Origin: an uncultured Winogradskyella sp.
GTDB lineage: Bacteria > Bacteroidota > Bacteroidia > Flavobacteriales > Flavobacteriaceae
Direction of reading: 5' to 3'
Assembly (NCBI RefSeq): GCF_947498345.1
Contig: NZ_CANMJY010000009.1
Span: forward strand, 62,001 to 126,000
Length of the DNA stretch: 64,000 nucleotides
How positions within the stretch are numbered: position 1 is the first letter of the stretch; the number at the start of each line of letters is the position of its first letter. Positions 10,111 to 17,834 of the stretch are shown here, piece by piece. The notes below the pieces were generated by a model, which searched no databases, was not told the DNA's origin, and was given only the letters and a program-made list of their open reading frames with translations. The position numbers and the translations under genes were made by a program.

Positions 10111-10147
10111 CTGAATAAATTTTAATGCTATTAAATTCTTGTTTTCA

Positions 10148-10612
10148 ATGAAAAAAATATTTTTAATTTTTACCTTAATAGGCTTTTCATTACAATTATC
10201 TGCTCAAGAAAACATCCTATCTTCGGGTTCTAATAATGAGTCTGCATCTGGTAAAGTTACTTATTCTGTGGGACTAATTCATTATAAAGAAGCTACAGGA
10301 ACTGGAGGAAGTGCATCAGTTGGAGCTCAGATTCCTTTTGAGGTTTCTGAAGTATTGAGTATAGATGATTTTAGTAGTTCGGTTGCTAAGGTTTTTCCTA
10401 ATCCAACGGATAATGTCCTAAATGTTCATTTAACATCAGTCGAGAATCTTAAGTATCAGCTTATTGATTTGTCCGGAAGAAAAGTAACATCTGGTCATCT
10501 AAATGCACTTCAATCAAAAATAGAGTTAACATCTTTAGAAACATCAATTTATATTTTAAATATCCTTAAGGACAATACAATTATTAAATCTTATAAAATT
10601 TCAAAAAAATAA
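10148..10612 (+). CDS. Small secreted protein with T9SS type A C-terminal sorting domain
   Basis: The ATG at 10148 starts a 154-aa protein with a Sec signal (MKKIFLIFTLIGFSLQLSAQ); an in-frame TTG three codons earlier is less likely. The mature N-terminal half (about 60 residues, SSGSNNESASGKVTYSVGLI) is typical of short flavobacterial T9SS cargo and has no assigned function. The C-terminal half (VFPNPTDNVLNVH, YQLIDLSGRKV, YILNILKDNTIIKSYKISKK) is a Por_Secre_tail/type A sorting domain, removed on export through T9SS. It lies 3 nt before the next gene and probably shares its transcript. The passenger role is unknown. Confidence 0.85.
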   Translation: MKKIFLIFTLIGFSLQLSAQENILSSGSNNESASGKVTYSVGLIHYKEATGTGGSASVGAQIPFEVSEVLSIDDFSSSVAKVFPNPTDNVLNVHLTSVENLKYQLIDLSGRKVTSGHLNALQSKIELTSLETSIYILNILKDNTIIKSYKISKK

Positions 10613-10615
10613 TCC

Positions 10616-11680
10616 ATGAAAAAGTTTTTTACTATTATACTTTTGTTTAGTATTACTTTCATTTCTCTTGCTCAAGCGCCAGAATTAATGAGTTACCAGG
10701 CTTTAATAAGAAACGCTGATGGTAATCTTATACAAAACACTTCAGTTGGTGTAAGAATAAGTATACTATTAAACTCTGATACTGGTACAGCAGTATATAC
10801 AGAAACGCATACTGAAACAACTAATGATAATGGCTTGTTGACTTTAGCTATAGGTTCTGGTTCTACATCAGATGATTTTTCTTCTATAGATTGGGGAGAT
10901 GGCAGCTATTATATTAAATCAGAGACAGACCCAACAGGAGGTACTAATTATAGTATTACAGGAACTAGTCAATTGTTAAGTGTGCCATATGCTTTGTATG
11001 CAAAAAACTCTGGGGATAGTGATAATGTGAGTTCGCCTAATCCTGTTTCTGATGTAATAACTACTCAAATTAAGGCAGGGAAACAAATAGTAGTTTATAC
11101 TAATACTACAGCTTATGGATTTACACAATTCAATGGTGGAAGCGGTAATTGGGATTCTCAAGCCCTTTCAGGAACCGTATTAGGCGCTGTTGCATCAGAA
11201 AATGGAATAGTGATATATACAACGACTAATGCTTATGGATTTACTCAGTTTGATGGAGGAAGTGGTAACTGGGATTCTCAGACACTCTCAGATGAACCCT
11301 TAGGCGCAATTAGTTCTAAAGACACTATTGTAATATATACAACGACAAATGCTTATGGATTTTCACAATTCAATGGTGGAAGTGCGAATTGGGATTCTCA
11401 AACCCTTTCAGGACTTCCATTGGAAGCTGTGAGTTCTAATAATAATATAGTGGTGTATACAAATACTACAGCTTACGGTTTTTCTCAATTTAATGGCGGA
11501 AGTGGTAATTGGGATTCTCAAACCCTCTCAGGTGAACCTGTATCTGCTGTAGCGAATGATGCAACTATTGTAGTGTTGACGACGACAAATGCTTATGGGT
11601 TCTCACAATTCAATGGTGGAAGTGGTAACTGGGATTCTCAAACTTTATCTGGTACACCTGAAGGTATTGTAGGACATTAA
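10616..11680 (+). CDS. Secreted protein with five 40-residue repeats
   Basis: The 354-aa product has a signal peptide (about 1-20). It is followed by a domain common at the N-terminus of Bacteroidota surface and tail-fibre-like proteins (residues 21-130: MSYQALIRNADGNLIQ, GVRISIL, SQLLSVPYALYAK). Residues 158-354 are five consecutive repeats of 40 residues with the core AYGFxQFNGGSGNWDSQTLSG; the last lacks its final 3 residues. The repeat length and WDSQ/YGF pattern suggest a beta-propeller or beta-solenoid, possibly five blades, but this is inference. There is no T9SS sorting domain, so release or anchoring is unclear. It ends just before a bidirectional terminator. Confidence 0.8.
   Translation: MKKFFTIILLFSITFISLAQAPELMSYQALIRNADGNLIQNTSVGVRISILLNSDTGTAVYTETHTETTNDNGLLTLAIGSGSTSDDFSSIDWGDGSYYIKSETDPTGGTNYSITGTSQLLSVPYALYAKNSGDSDNVSSPNPVSDVITTQIKAGKQIVVYTNTTAYGFTQFNGGSGNWDSQALSGTVLGAVASENGIVIYTTTNAYGFTQFDGGSGNWDSQTLSDEPLGAISSKDTIVIYTTTNAYGFSQFNGGSANWDSQTLSGLPLEAVSSNNNIVVYTNTTAYGFSQFNGGSGNWDSQTLSGEPVSAVANDATIVVLTTTNAYGFSQFNGGSGNWDSQTLSGTPEGIVGH
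11087..11677 (+). repeat. Five tandem coding repeats, exactly 120 bp each
   Basis: Recurring blocks such as gggattctca fall at 11151, 11271, 11391, 11511 and 11631, an exact 120-bp period. The last unit is 9 bp short. The AYGF...NWDSQ half of each unit is strongly conserved in DNA and protein, while the linker (for example GTVLGAVASENG against GEPVSAVANDAT) varies. This indicates recent internal duplication or homogenisation, with diversification confined to one face of the repeat. Confidence 0.95.
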
Positions 11681-11687
11681 ATCCTAT

Positions 11688-11724
11688 AAAAAATGCTCTG
11701 AATTATTTGTCAGAGCATTTTTTT
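11688..11724. terminator. Bidirectional intrinsic terminator
   Basis: aaaaaatgctctga pairs with tcagagcatttttt around an 8-nt loop, with A and T tracts on both sides. It lies between the repeat-protein gene and the convergent YciI-like gene. Confidence 0.9.
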
Positions 11725-11727
11725 GTT

Positions 11728-12261
11728 TTACCTAAGAGGAAATCCTTTTGCTGCCCACCATGGATGAACCTCTATAATAAGTCGGCCAGCTTTAACCATA
11801 GGATCGGCATTTGCTAAACTATCGGCCATTTTTAAAGTTGGTACATTATAAATGGTAATACCTCTAATATCTCCATCATCACCAAAAGGTCCGGAAATAT
11901 CTGCATAGCCTAACTCGTACATTTTACCTAAATGTGCCAAATGTTCGCTTTGAAGACGATTAGCTTCTTCTTCGTTTTGATTGCGGATAGGACCGCGTTT
12001 TAAAAAAGCGATGAAGTATTGTTGCATTAGTGTGGTATCTTTTGTTTTTTCATCTACATAATCAAAAACTTGATAGCCGTCTTTAACCAGTTTTGTTTTA
12101 AGCTCTGCTATAGATTGTTCTTTTATGGTTTCTAGGTCTTTATTTGACGGGTCTAAAAGATCTTCTTCAGTCACGATGCCTTTTTCTGGGCTAGACTTAA
12201 CTTCATTTTTACAAGCCAATAAGCAAGCGAATAATAACAGTAATGTTAGTGATTTTTTCAT
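11728..12261 (-). CDS. YciI-like (YCII-related) domain lipoprotein
   Basis: The chosen ATG at 12261 gives MKKSLTLLLLFACLLACK, a lipoprotein signal with the lipobox LLAC, so the protein is probably membrane-anchored. The 177-aa chain has an acidic linker, then a YCII-related ferredoxin-like domain at about 75-175 (QQYFIAFLKRGPIRN, EHLAHLGKMYELGYADISGPF, ADSLANADPMVKAGRLIIEVHPWW). The His/Asp positions of YciI-like enzymes are present in RLQSEHLAHL and DPMV. Its start overlaps the stop of the CYTH gene (TAATG), implying translational coupling. The substrate is unknown; a lipid-anchored YciI-like protein is somewhat unusual. Confidence 0.8.
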   Translation of the reverse strand: MKKSLTLLLLFACLLACKNEVKSSPEKGIVTEEDLLDPSNKDLETIKEQSIAELKTKLVKDGYQVFDYVDEKTKDTTLMQQYFIAFLKRGPIRNQNEEEANRLQSEHLAHLGKMYELGYADISGPFGDDGDIRGITIYNVPTLKMADSLANADPMVKAGRLIIEVHPWWAAKGFPLR

Positions 12262-12734
12262 TAGTTCCATGTATTATATGGTTGTTTACTTAATTGAGAA
12301 TTATAATATTTGATGTCTCCGGTAACTTCTTTGCCCAGCCATTCAGGTTTTTCAAAAGTTTCATTTATAGTGTTAAGCTCAACTTCGGCAACTATTAAAC
12401 CTTCGTTCTCACCAAAAAATTTATCAACTTCAAAGGTGTGATTCCCAAATTTAACTTCATAACGCTTTTTATTAATTACCCCTTCCTCGCATAACTTTAA
12501 AAGACTTTCGGCTTCAGTTTTAGATATTTCCTTTTCCCATTCAAAACGCAGTAAACCATTCTCAGTCGATTTTCCTTTTACGGTTAAATAGCCTTTGTTC
12601 TTTTTTAGCCTTACACGAACTGTACGCTCTTTATGACTGTTTAAAAACCCTTGTTTAATATCAAAACTATTGTAGGCTTCGTTTATAAAAACTTCTGATG
12701 TTACTAAAAATTTACGTTCTATTTCTGTGGCCAC
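12261..12734 (-). CDS. CYTH domain protein (triphosphate tunnel metalloenzyme family)
   Basis: The 157-aa protein begins with MATEIERKFLV, the ExExK signature of CYTH/TTM enzymes, with a GTG start at 12734. Further charged tunnel residues follow: RVRLKKNKGYLTVKGK, RFEWEKEI, KKRYEVKFGNHTFEVDKFFGENEGLIVAEVEL. Members hydrolyse inorganic triphosphate, thiamine triphosphate or make cAMP; short bacterial forms like this one are usually tripolyphosphatases, but the substrate cannot be fixed here. It is coupled to the downstream YciI lipoprotein and divergent from dinB, with a palindrome in the 43-nt gap. Confidence 0.88.
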   Translation of the reverse strand: MATEIERKFLVTSEVFINEAYNSFDIKQGFLNSHKERTVRVRLKKNKGYLTVKGKSTENGLLRFEWEKEISKTEAESLLKLCEEGVINKKRYEVKFGNHTFEVDKFFGENEGLIVAEVELNTINETFEKPEWLGKEVTGDIKYYNSQLSKQPYNTWN

Positions 12735-12751
12735 AAATGATACTATTTAAA

Positions 12752-12766
12752 AGGCATTTAATGCCT
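12752..12766. promoter_or_regulatory. 15-bp palindrome between divergent CYTH and dinB genes
   Basis: AGGCATTTAATGCCT is a perfect inverted repeat (7-bp arms around one base). It ends where a TAAATTTA -7-like box for dinB begins, 11 nt before the dinB ATG. The position suits an operator controlling dinB or both genes. The binding protein is unknown. Confidence 0.45.
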
Positions 12767-12777
12767 AAATTTACATT

Positions 12778-13890
12778 ATGATTAACGATTTACCAATAAG
12801 AAAGATAATTCATGTGGATATGGATGCATTTTATGCCTCTGTTGCACAGATGGATAATCCTAAACTTAGGGGTAAACCTATCGCTGTTGGTGGTGGAGGA
12901 AAACGTGGAGTAATTAGTGCCGCAAGTTATGAGGCGCGTAAGTTTGGTGTAAAAAGTGCTATGTCTGGTCGTTTAGCAGAAAAGCTTTGTCCCGATCTTA
13001 TTTTTGTAAGGGCTGATTTTGAACGCTACATCGAAATATCAAAACGTATTCGAAAGATTTTTTACGATTACACAGATTTGGTAGAGCCTTTGTCACTTGA
13101 TGAAGCTTACCTAGATGTTACTGAAAATAAGATAGGGCTACCAAGCGCTACTTTAATTGCTCAAAAGATTAGGCAGCGTATTTATGATGAAGAGGGTTTA
13201 ACAGCTTCGGCAGGTATATCTATTAACAAATTTATTGCTAAAATTGCCAGTGACTATAACAAACCTAATGGGCAAAAAACTGTAAACCCAGAAGATGTGC
13301 TTCAGTTTTTAGAAGATTTGGATATTAGAAAGTTTTATGGTGTTGGCAAAGTTACAGCTGAGAAAATGTATCAAAAAGGAATCTTTACAGGAAAGGATTT
13401 AAAATCAAAATCGCTTGAATATTTAGACGAGCATTTTGGAAAATCTGGTCGTTATTACTATTATATAGTTAGAGGAATTCAAAATAGTGAAGTAAAACCC
13501 AATCGCATTAGAAAATCTCTAGCTGCTGAACGCACTTTTAGTGAAAATCTCTCTTCCGAAATTTTTATGCTCGAAAAACTAGACCATATAGCAAAAGAAG
13601 TTGCTAAACGCCTAGATAGAAGTAAGGTTGCTGGTAAAACGGTGACACTAAAGATAAAGTATAGTGACTTTACGCTTCAAACACGAAGTAAGACTTTACC
13701 TTATTTTGTAAGCGATAAAATCATAATTTTAGACACTGCAAAAGACTTGTTGTATCAAGAAAGGTTAAAGAATTCTGTTAGACTATTAGGTATTTCGCTT
13801 TCTAATCTAAATACAGATAGGTCTAACTTGACTAAAGTATCAGAGGACAAGGAAAAATCTGTTAGCGTACAGTTAAAGTTCGATTTTTAA
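12778..13890 (+). CDS. dinB: DNA polymerase IV (Y-family translesion polymerase)
   Basis: The 370-aa protein has the Y-family palm motifs IIHVDMDAFYASV and EPLSLDEAYLD, supplying the metal-binding acidic residues. It also has the finger YEARKFGVKSAM, the helix-hairpin-helix region IRKFYGVGKVTAEKM and a little-finger domain. The extreme C-terminus QLKFDF resembles a beta-clamp-binding peptide. It copies past DNA lesions at low fidelity. A palindrome in the promoter region suggests damage-linked or other repression. Confidence 0.97.
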   Translation: MINDLPIRKIIHVDMDAFYASVAQMDNPKLRGKPIAVGGGGKRGVISAASYEARKFGVKSAMSGRLAEKLCPDLIFVRADFERYIEISKRIRKIFYDYTDLVEPLSLDEAYLDVTENKIGLPSATLIAQKIRQRIYDEEGLTASAGISINKFIAKIASDYNKPNGQKTVNPEDVLQFLEDLDIRKFYGVGKVTAEKMYQKGIFTGKDLKSKSLEYLDEHFGKSGRYYYYIVRGIQNSEVKPNRIRKSLAAERTFSENLSSEIFMLEKLDHIAKEVAKRLDRSKVAGKTVTLKIKYSDFTLQTRSKTLPYFVSDKIIILDTAKDLLYQERLKNSVRLLGISLSNLNTDRSNLTKVSEDKEKSVSVQLKFDF

Positions 13891-13937
13891 TCTATAGTAT
13901 TTCTTAAGTTTATAGAGCTAACTAAAAGCAATTAAAA

Positions 13938-14914
13938 ATGAAGTTCTTAAATTCTACTTTAGTTGTGCTTTTAATCTTTTCTTTTTCATCCTGTAAAGAA
14001 AATGAAGAAAAAAAGAAACATATCGCAGAACCCGAATCTGAAATTGAAATAAAAAATGATGTACAACCCTTTGCTAAACATATCTTTTCTCAATTTACCA
14101 ATGTAAGAGATTTTACTATGGATGTTGATGAAACAGAAGCTTATTTTACACTTCAAAGTCCCGCACGAGAACTTTCAGTAATCATGAAGATTGAAAACAA
14201 AGGAGGTAAATGGCAAGAACCAAAAATTAGCAGTTTCTCAGGAAAGTATACAGATTTAGAACCTTTTTTATCTCCAGATTATTTAAAGCTATATTTCGTG
14301 TCTAATAGACCTATATCAAAGGATAGTACAAACACAAAAGATATGGATATTTGGTATGTTGAGCGGACAACAAAACAGAGGCTTGGTCTGAGCCTAAAAA
14401 CATAGGTGTGCCTATTAATACCGAAAGAGATGAATTCTATCCTGCAGTAGCTAAAAATGGCAACCTCTACTTCACCACCATTAAAGAAGAGCTCGAATCT
14501 GCAGACGATATCTTTGTTAGTAAATGGAAAAACGGTGCTTATAAAGAACCAGAAATTTTAGAAGGAGGTGTCAACACAAAAGGTGCAGAATATAATGCTT
14601 TTATTGCTCCAGATGAGTCTTACATTATCTTTGGCGGTTGGCGACGACCTAATGGTTTAGGCTCTGGTGATATGTATATCAGTGAAAACGTAGATGGTAA
14701 ATGGTCAACTGCTAAAAACCTTGGAGATAAAATTAATTCTAAATACATGGAGTTTTGCCCCTTTGTAAATAATGGAATACTCTATTTTACGAGCCGAAGA
14801 AGTAGTGTATCATCTAAGGAAAATGGCTTTACTAGTACAAAAGAACTAATTTCTGAGCTAAATAAATATGATAATGGATCGAGTAGGATTTATCAAGTAA
14901 AATTAAGTGATTAA
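13938..14914 (+). pseudogene. PD40 (WD40-like) repeat lipoprotein with a frameshift
   Basis: The first part (155 aa, to a TAG at 14403-14405) has a lipoprotein signal (VVLLIFSFSSC) and PD40 repeats (FLSPDYLKLYFVSNRP). It loses homology after DMDIWYVER. The next frame, open from 14363, carries the natural continuation DNKTEAWSEPKNIGVPINTE and more PD40 repeats (VAKNGNLYFTTI, YIIFGGWRRPNG, GILYFTSRR) to a stop at 14914. Restoring one base after 14365 joins both parts into a 325-aa protein (VERDNKTEAWSEPKN). So this is a single gene broken by a 1-nt deletion or a sequencing error. Intact homologues are putative periplasmic propeller lipoproteins of unknown role. Confidence 0.85.
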
Positions 14915-15002
14915 CGCTTTTAATTTTCTATAAATTTCCTCAGCATTTTGTTATGATAAGATATTTAAACAGGTTATTGCTGAGGTTGTAACATATTTTT
15001 GA

Positions 15003-16664
15003 ATGAAAAACTTTACTTTTTTGTTATTGATTCTATCTTTTGGATGCTCTTCACAGACAAAAGCAAGTATTGAAGCTGAAACAGAATCAAAAAATCACCC
15101 TAAAGTTGACAGCATTATTAATGCCATCAAATCTAAGTATGACTTGTCAGGCATATCGATAGCTATGGTAAATCCTGAGTCTGAAACTTTATTAAAAAAT
15201 ATAGGGTATACAAATAGCAATTCTAAAAAAGAGATTACAGATACAACACTATTTAGTGCTCAATCAATCAGTAAAATCTTTACGTCTTTGGCATGTCTTA
15301 GTGCAGTAAAGGAGGGGTTTTTGGATTTAGATATTTCAATAACAAAATATCTGCCAAATTTTAGCATTAATAGTGCTCATGAAGAGTATGCCGCATCAAA
15401 GATTACACTAAGACATTTGTTATCTCATATGTCTGGATTACCACCAGATGCACCAGATGGAAATATTTTCACTCCCCAATTTAAAGGCAATCTATATACT
15501 ACTTTGAATCAACGTATAAAAAGTATGAAGCATCTTTGGTTGAGAACAAAAGTTGGTTCTCAATATAATTACTCAAATATTGGTTTTGATCTCGTTGCAA
15601 GAATTATTGAAGTATCATCAGGGAAAAGTTTTCACGAATATGTACAGCAAAAGGTACTTAATCCACTCAATATGAAGTATAGTACTTTCAACCTCGATGC
15701 AATTCAATATTCATTAAATGTAGCACAAGGCCATTGCAACAATTTTGATGGTTTGATTCCTGTTAGATTTTCATCAATTGGATCAGGCGGACTATATACT
15801 TGCTCAAGAGACATGGCAAATTTCTTAAATTCTTCTTTAAAGGGGTTCCCAGAAATTTTAGATGACGATCAATTAAGTGAGTTGACGACCATACCTTTTT
15901 CTAACGCATCGAATGGATATGCCTTGGGGTTAACTATAAACCAGATTCAATATTGCACTCCAACATATGGACATACAGGAAATGGCTTTGGATTTACATC
16001 GCTTGTTTTATGGATTCCAGAGTACAAAATAGGTATTGCAATAATGTGTAATCGCGAATCTGCCTTTTCTGGACTGCAAAAAATCCAACGGGTTCTACTT
16101 AATAAATTTATGCCATCTGAGATTGCGGATTTACCATGTCATAGCTTAGCTGAGTATTCCAGTTATTTCAAAAAAGATGACGAAACGTATTATAAATATA
16201 TTGCTGGGGATTATTCAAACGGTAATGTTACTCTTACATTTGAAACCAGAGATAATACTTTTGGTGTTTTAGCACCAAATGATGGGAGCTACAGAAATGT
16301 TTACTTTCTTTCCAAAAATGAATGGTTTATAAAAGACAGCGAAATCGTTCAATTCTTGTATAAAAATGAGCAAATCATAAATTTGAATAATGGTATGACT
16401 TTCGTTAAGATTGATGTTAATCCAATAGAAAAGGGACCGAATAATCCTAATTGGAACGAATATACAGGAAGATACCGCTCCTATGCCTATGGTGTTTTGG
16501 AATCAACGGAATTCATAGATATAGAAAATGGCTACTTAACCCTTAATAACAGCCTACTAAAGGAATATATTCCAGATGTGTTTTTTGATCAATTTGGACA
16601 AATAGTTGATTTTAGAAATGAAACAGTTCAAATTGAATATGGTAGGTATATGAAAATCGATTAA
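15003..16664 (+). CDS. Serine hydrolase, class C beta-lactamase/penicillin-binding-protein-like lipoprotein
   Basis: The 553-aa protein has the lipobox FGC at Cys15. The catalytic domain has SxxK at Ser88-Lys91 (SISK), YSN at 190-192 and a C-terminal HTGNGFG motif in place of KTG. These are the landmarks of the DD-peptidase/esterase/AmpC-like family. About 190 further residues form beta-rich lipocalin-like extensions (about 380-550). It probably acts in the periplasm or at the surface on peptides or esters; real beta-lactamase activity is not implied. It starts a same-strand group with an AraC regulator, S9 peptidase and HEAT-like protein. An 8-bp inverted repeat (CCTCAGCA/TGCTGAGG, 14938-14985) lies just upstream. 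Confidence 0.88.
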   Translation: MKNFTFLLLILSFGCSSQTKASIEAETESKNHPKVDSIINAIKSKYDLSGISIAMVNPESETLLKNIGYTNSNSKKEITDTTLFSAQSISKIFTSLACLSAVKEGFLDLDISITKYLPNFSINSAHEEYAASKITLRHLLSHMSGLPPDAPDGNIFTPQFKGNLYTTLNQRIKSMKHLWLRTKVGSQYNYSNIGFDLVARIIEVSSGKSFHEYVQQKVLNPLNMKYSTFNLDAIQYSLNVAQGHCNNFDGLIPVRFSSIGSGGLYTCSRDMANFLNSSLKGFPEILDDDQLSELTTIPFSNASNGYALGLTINQIQYCTPTYGHTGNGFGFTSLVLWIPEYKIGIAIMCNRESAFSGLQKIQRVLLNKFMPSEIADLPCHSLAEYSSYFKKDDETYYKYIAGDYSNGNVTLTFETRDNTFGVLAPNDGSYRNVYFLSKNEWFIKDSEIVQFLYKNEQIINLNNGMTFVKIDVNPIEKGPNNPNWNEYTGRYRSYAYGVLESTEFIDIENGYLTLNNSLLKEYIPDVFFDQFGQIVDFRNETVQIEYGRYMKID

Positions 16665-16700
16665 AATTAAGTCTGATTTATATTAAAAATATATTATTCT

Positions 16701-17747
16701 ATGAATTTACTAGTTTTTATTATTGGCTATGCGACCATCCAGAGTATTTTGCTTATTTGTCTACTAAGTTCGGTTAAAAGAAAACTAGATAAAGGAATTT
16801 ATTATTTAATTCCTTTGTTAATAGTTACAACATTTATTGGAGTTCAGTACATGTTTATTAACTTAGGGTATTATCAGTTTTATCCAAAATTATTTGCACT
16901 TGGTTTTTCTCCAATGTTTTTGATTCCGCCACTATTTTACTTGTTTAGTTCAAGCAATTTTAATTATCAAAGGTTATCATTGAAAACTATGCTGCATTTT
17001 ATGCCTTTCGTTTTTGTGTTAATTGTACAGTTTATTGATTTAAGGTCACCATTTAAGAAGATACTATTTTCATTATTTGTTGCTCAATTACTAGGCTATA
17101 GTATTGAAAGTTATAGAATAATGAGAAAGGGGAGAAAACACAATGCAGAACCATCCAGAGTTTTAAAGTTTTTAACGCTGTGTATGCTTATTTTTGCTAT
17201 TTGTACATTTATACTATTTATAACAAAAATAGGTTTAGATATTAATAGTGTAAATATAACAACTCTGGTTATAGCATTTTTAATTGGCTTTGTGACAATT
17301 CTTGAAGTAGCTATGGTTAAAGGATTAAACACATCGTATGATTTTATTACACTTCAAAATAAAAAATATAAGATATCTAATTTACAATCGCAGAATTTAA
17401 ACACTTTAAACGAAAAAGTAATAGAGTTATTGAGCCATAAAAAGGTGTTTCTTAATTCGGGATTAAATGCAAATGACATGGCAAATCAATTGGGGATTAG
17501 TAGGCACCAACTAACCGAGTTTCTCAATCAAGAATTGAAATGTAGTTTTAATGTATTAATGAATACATATAGAGTTGACCATGTTAAAGATGCATTACTA
17601 AATAAAAACAAAAAACATTTATCAATTTCAGGACTTGCTAATGAATCAGGTTTTAAAAGTACAGCGACTTTTTATAGAGTATTTAAAAACCAAACAGGAT
17701 TAACCCCTTTAGAGTATATCAAGGAACATTCTCAATCTTCAAAATAG
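16701..17747 (+). CDS. Membrane-anchored AraC family transcriptional regulator
   Basis: The 348-aa protein has two parts. Residues 1 to about 215 contain roughly seven hydrophobic spans (for example FIIGYATIQSILLICLL, GIYYLIPLLIVTTFIGV and ITTLVIAFLIGFVTILEVAM), so it is integral to the inner membrane. Residues about 235-345 are an AraC-type double helix-turn-helix (NDMANQLGISRHQLTEFLN; ISGLANESGFKSTATFYRVF; TGLTPLEY). A DNA-binding domain tethered to a 7TM-like sensor suggests direct sensing of a membrane or periplasmic signal. The flanking serine hydrolase and S9 peptidase (gaps of 36 and 87 nt) are likely co-regulated or involved in the signal. Confidence 0.9.
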   Translation: MNLLVFIIGYATIQSILLICLLSSVKRKLDKGIYYLIPLLIVTTFIGVQYMFINLGYYQFYPKLFALGFSPMFLIPPLFYLFSSSNFNYQRLSLKTMLHFMPFVFVLIVQFIDLRSPFKKILFSLFVAQLLGYSIESYRIMRKGRKHNAEPSRVLKFLTLCMLIFAICTFILFITKIGLDINSVNITTLVIAFLIGFVTILEVAMVKGLNTSYDFITLQNKKYKISNLQSQNLNTLNEKVIELLSHKKVFLNSGLNANDMANQLGISRHQLTEFLNQELKCSFNVLMNTYRVDHVKDALLNKNKKHLSISGLANESGFKSTATFYRVFKNQTGLTPLEYIKEHSQSSK

Positions 17748-17769
17748 TTCTTATTCGTACGAATGAGAA
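17748..17769. promoter_or_regulatory. 22-bp palindrome between AraC regulator and S9 peptidase
   Basis: The sequence has 9-nt arms TTCTTATTC and GAATGAGAA around GTAC, with one T/G wobble. It starts directly after the AraC stop codon. It could be a hairpin (weak terminator or processing site) or an operator for the S9 peptidase gene, whose start is 65 nt downstream. Confidence 0.5.
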
Positions 17770-17834
17770 TAGTATATTTTCATAGCATAACTATTTGAAG
17801 CTATTTTAGTCCTTAGATTAAAATAACTACTGTA

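Noticed and set aside
11087-11677. CRISPR-like regular repeats
   Set aside because: The 120-bp period is in frame with a coding sequence, with no short repeats and unique spacers and no cas genes.
14363-14405. Programmed -1 frameshifting at the A5 run near 14396
   Set aside because: No canonical slippery heptamer in frame, and the conserved WSEPK motif is already in the second frame before the A run, so slippage there would give the wrong peptide.
14938-14985. 8-bp inverted repeat CCTCAGCA/TGCTGAGG upstream of the serine hydrolase as a firm operator
   Set aside because: The arms are short and 32 nt apart; it could be chance in this window, so it is only mentioned in the gene entry.
15003-16664. 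Antibiotic-resistance class C beta-lactamase
   Set aside because: SxxK and YSN are present, but the KTG motif is replaced by HTG and there is a long C-terminal extension; such proteins are usually esterases or peptidases.
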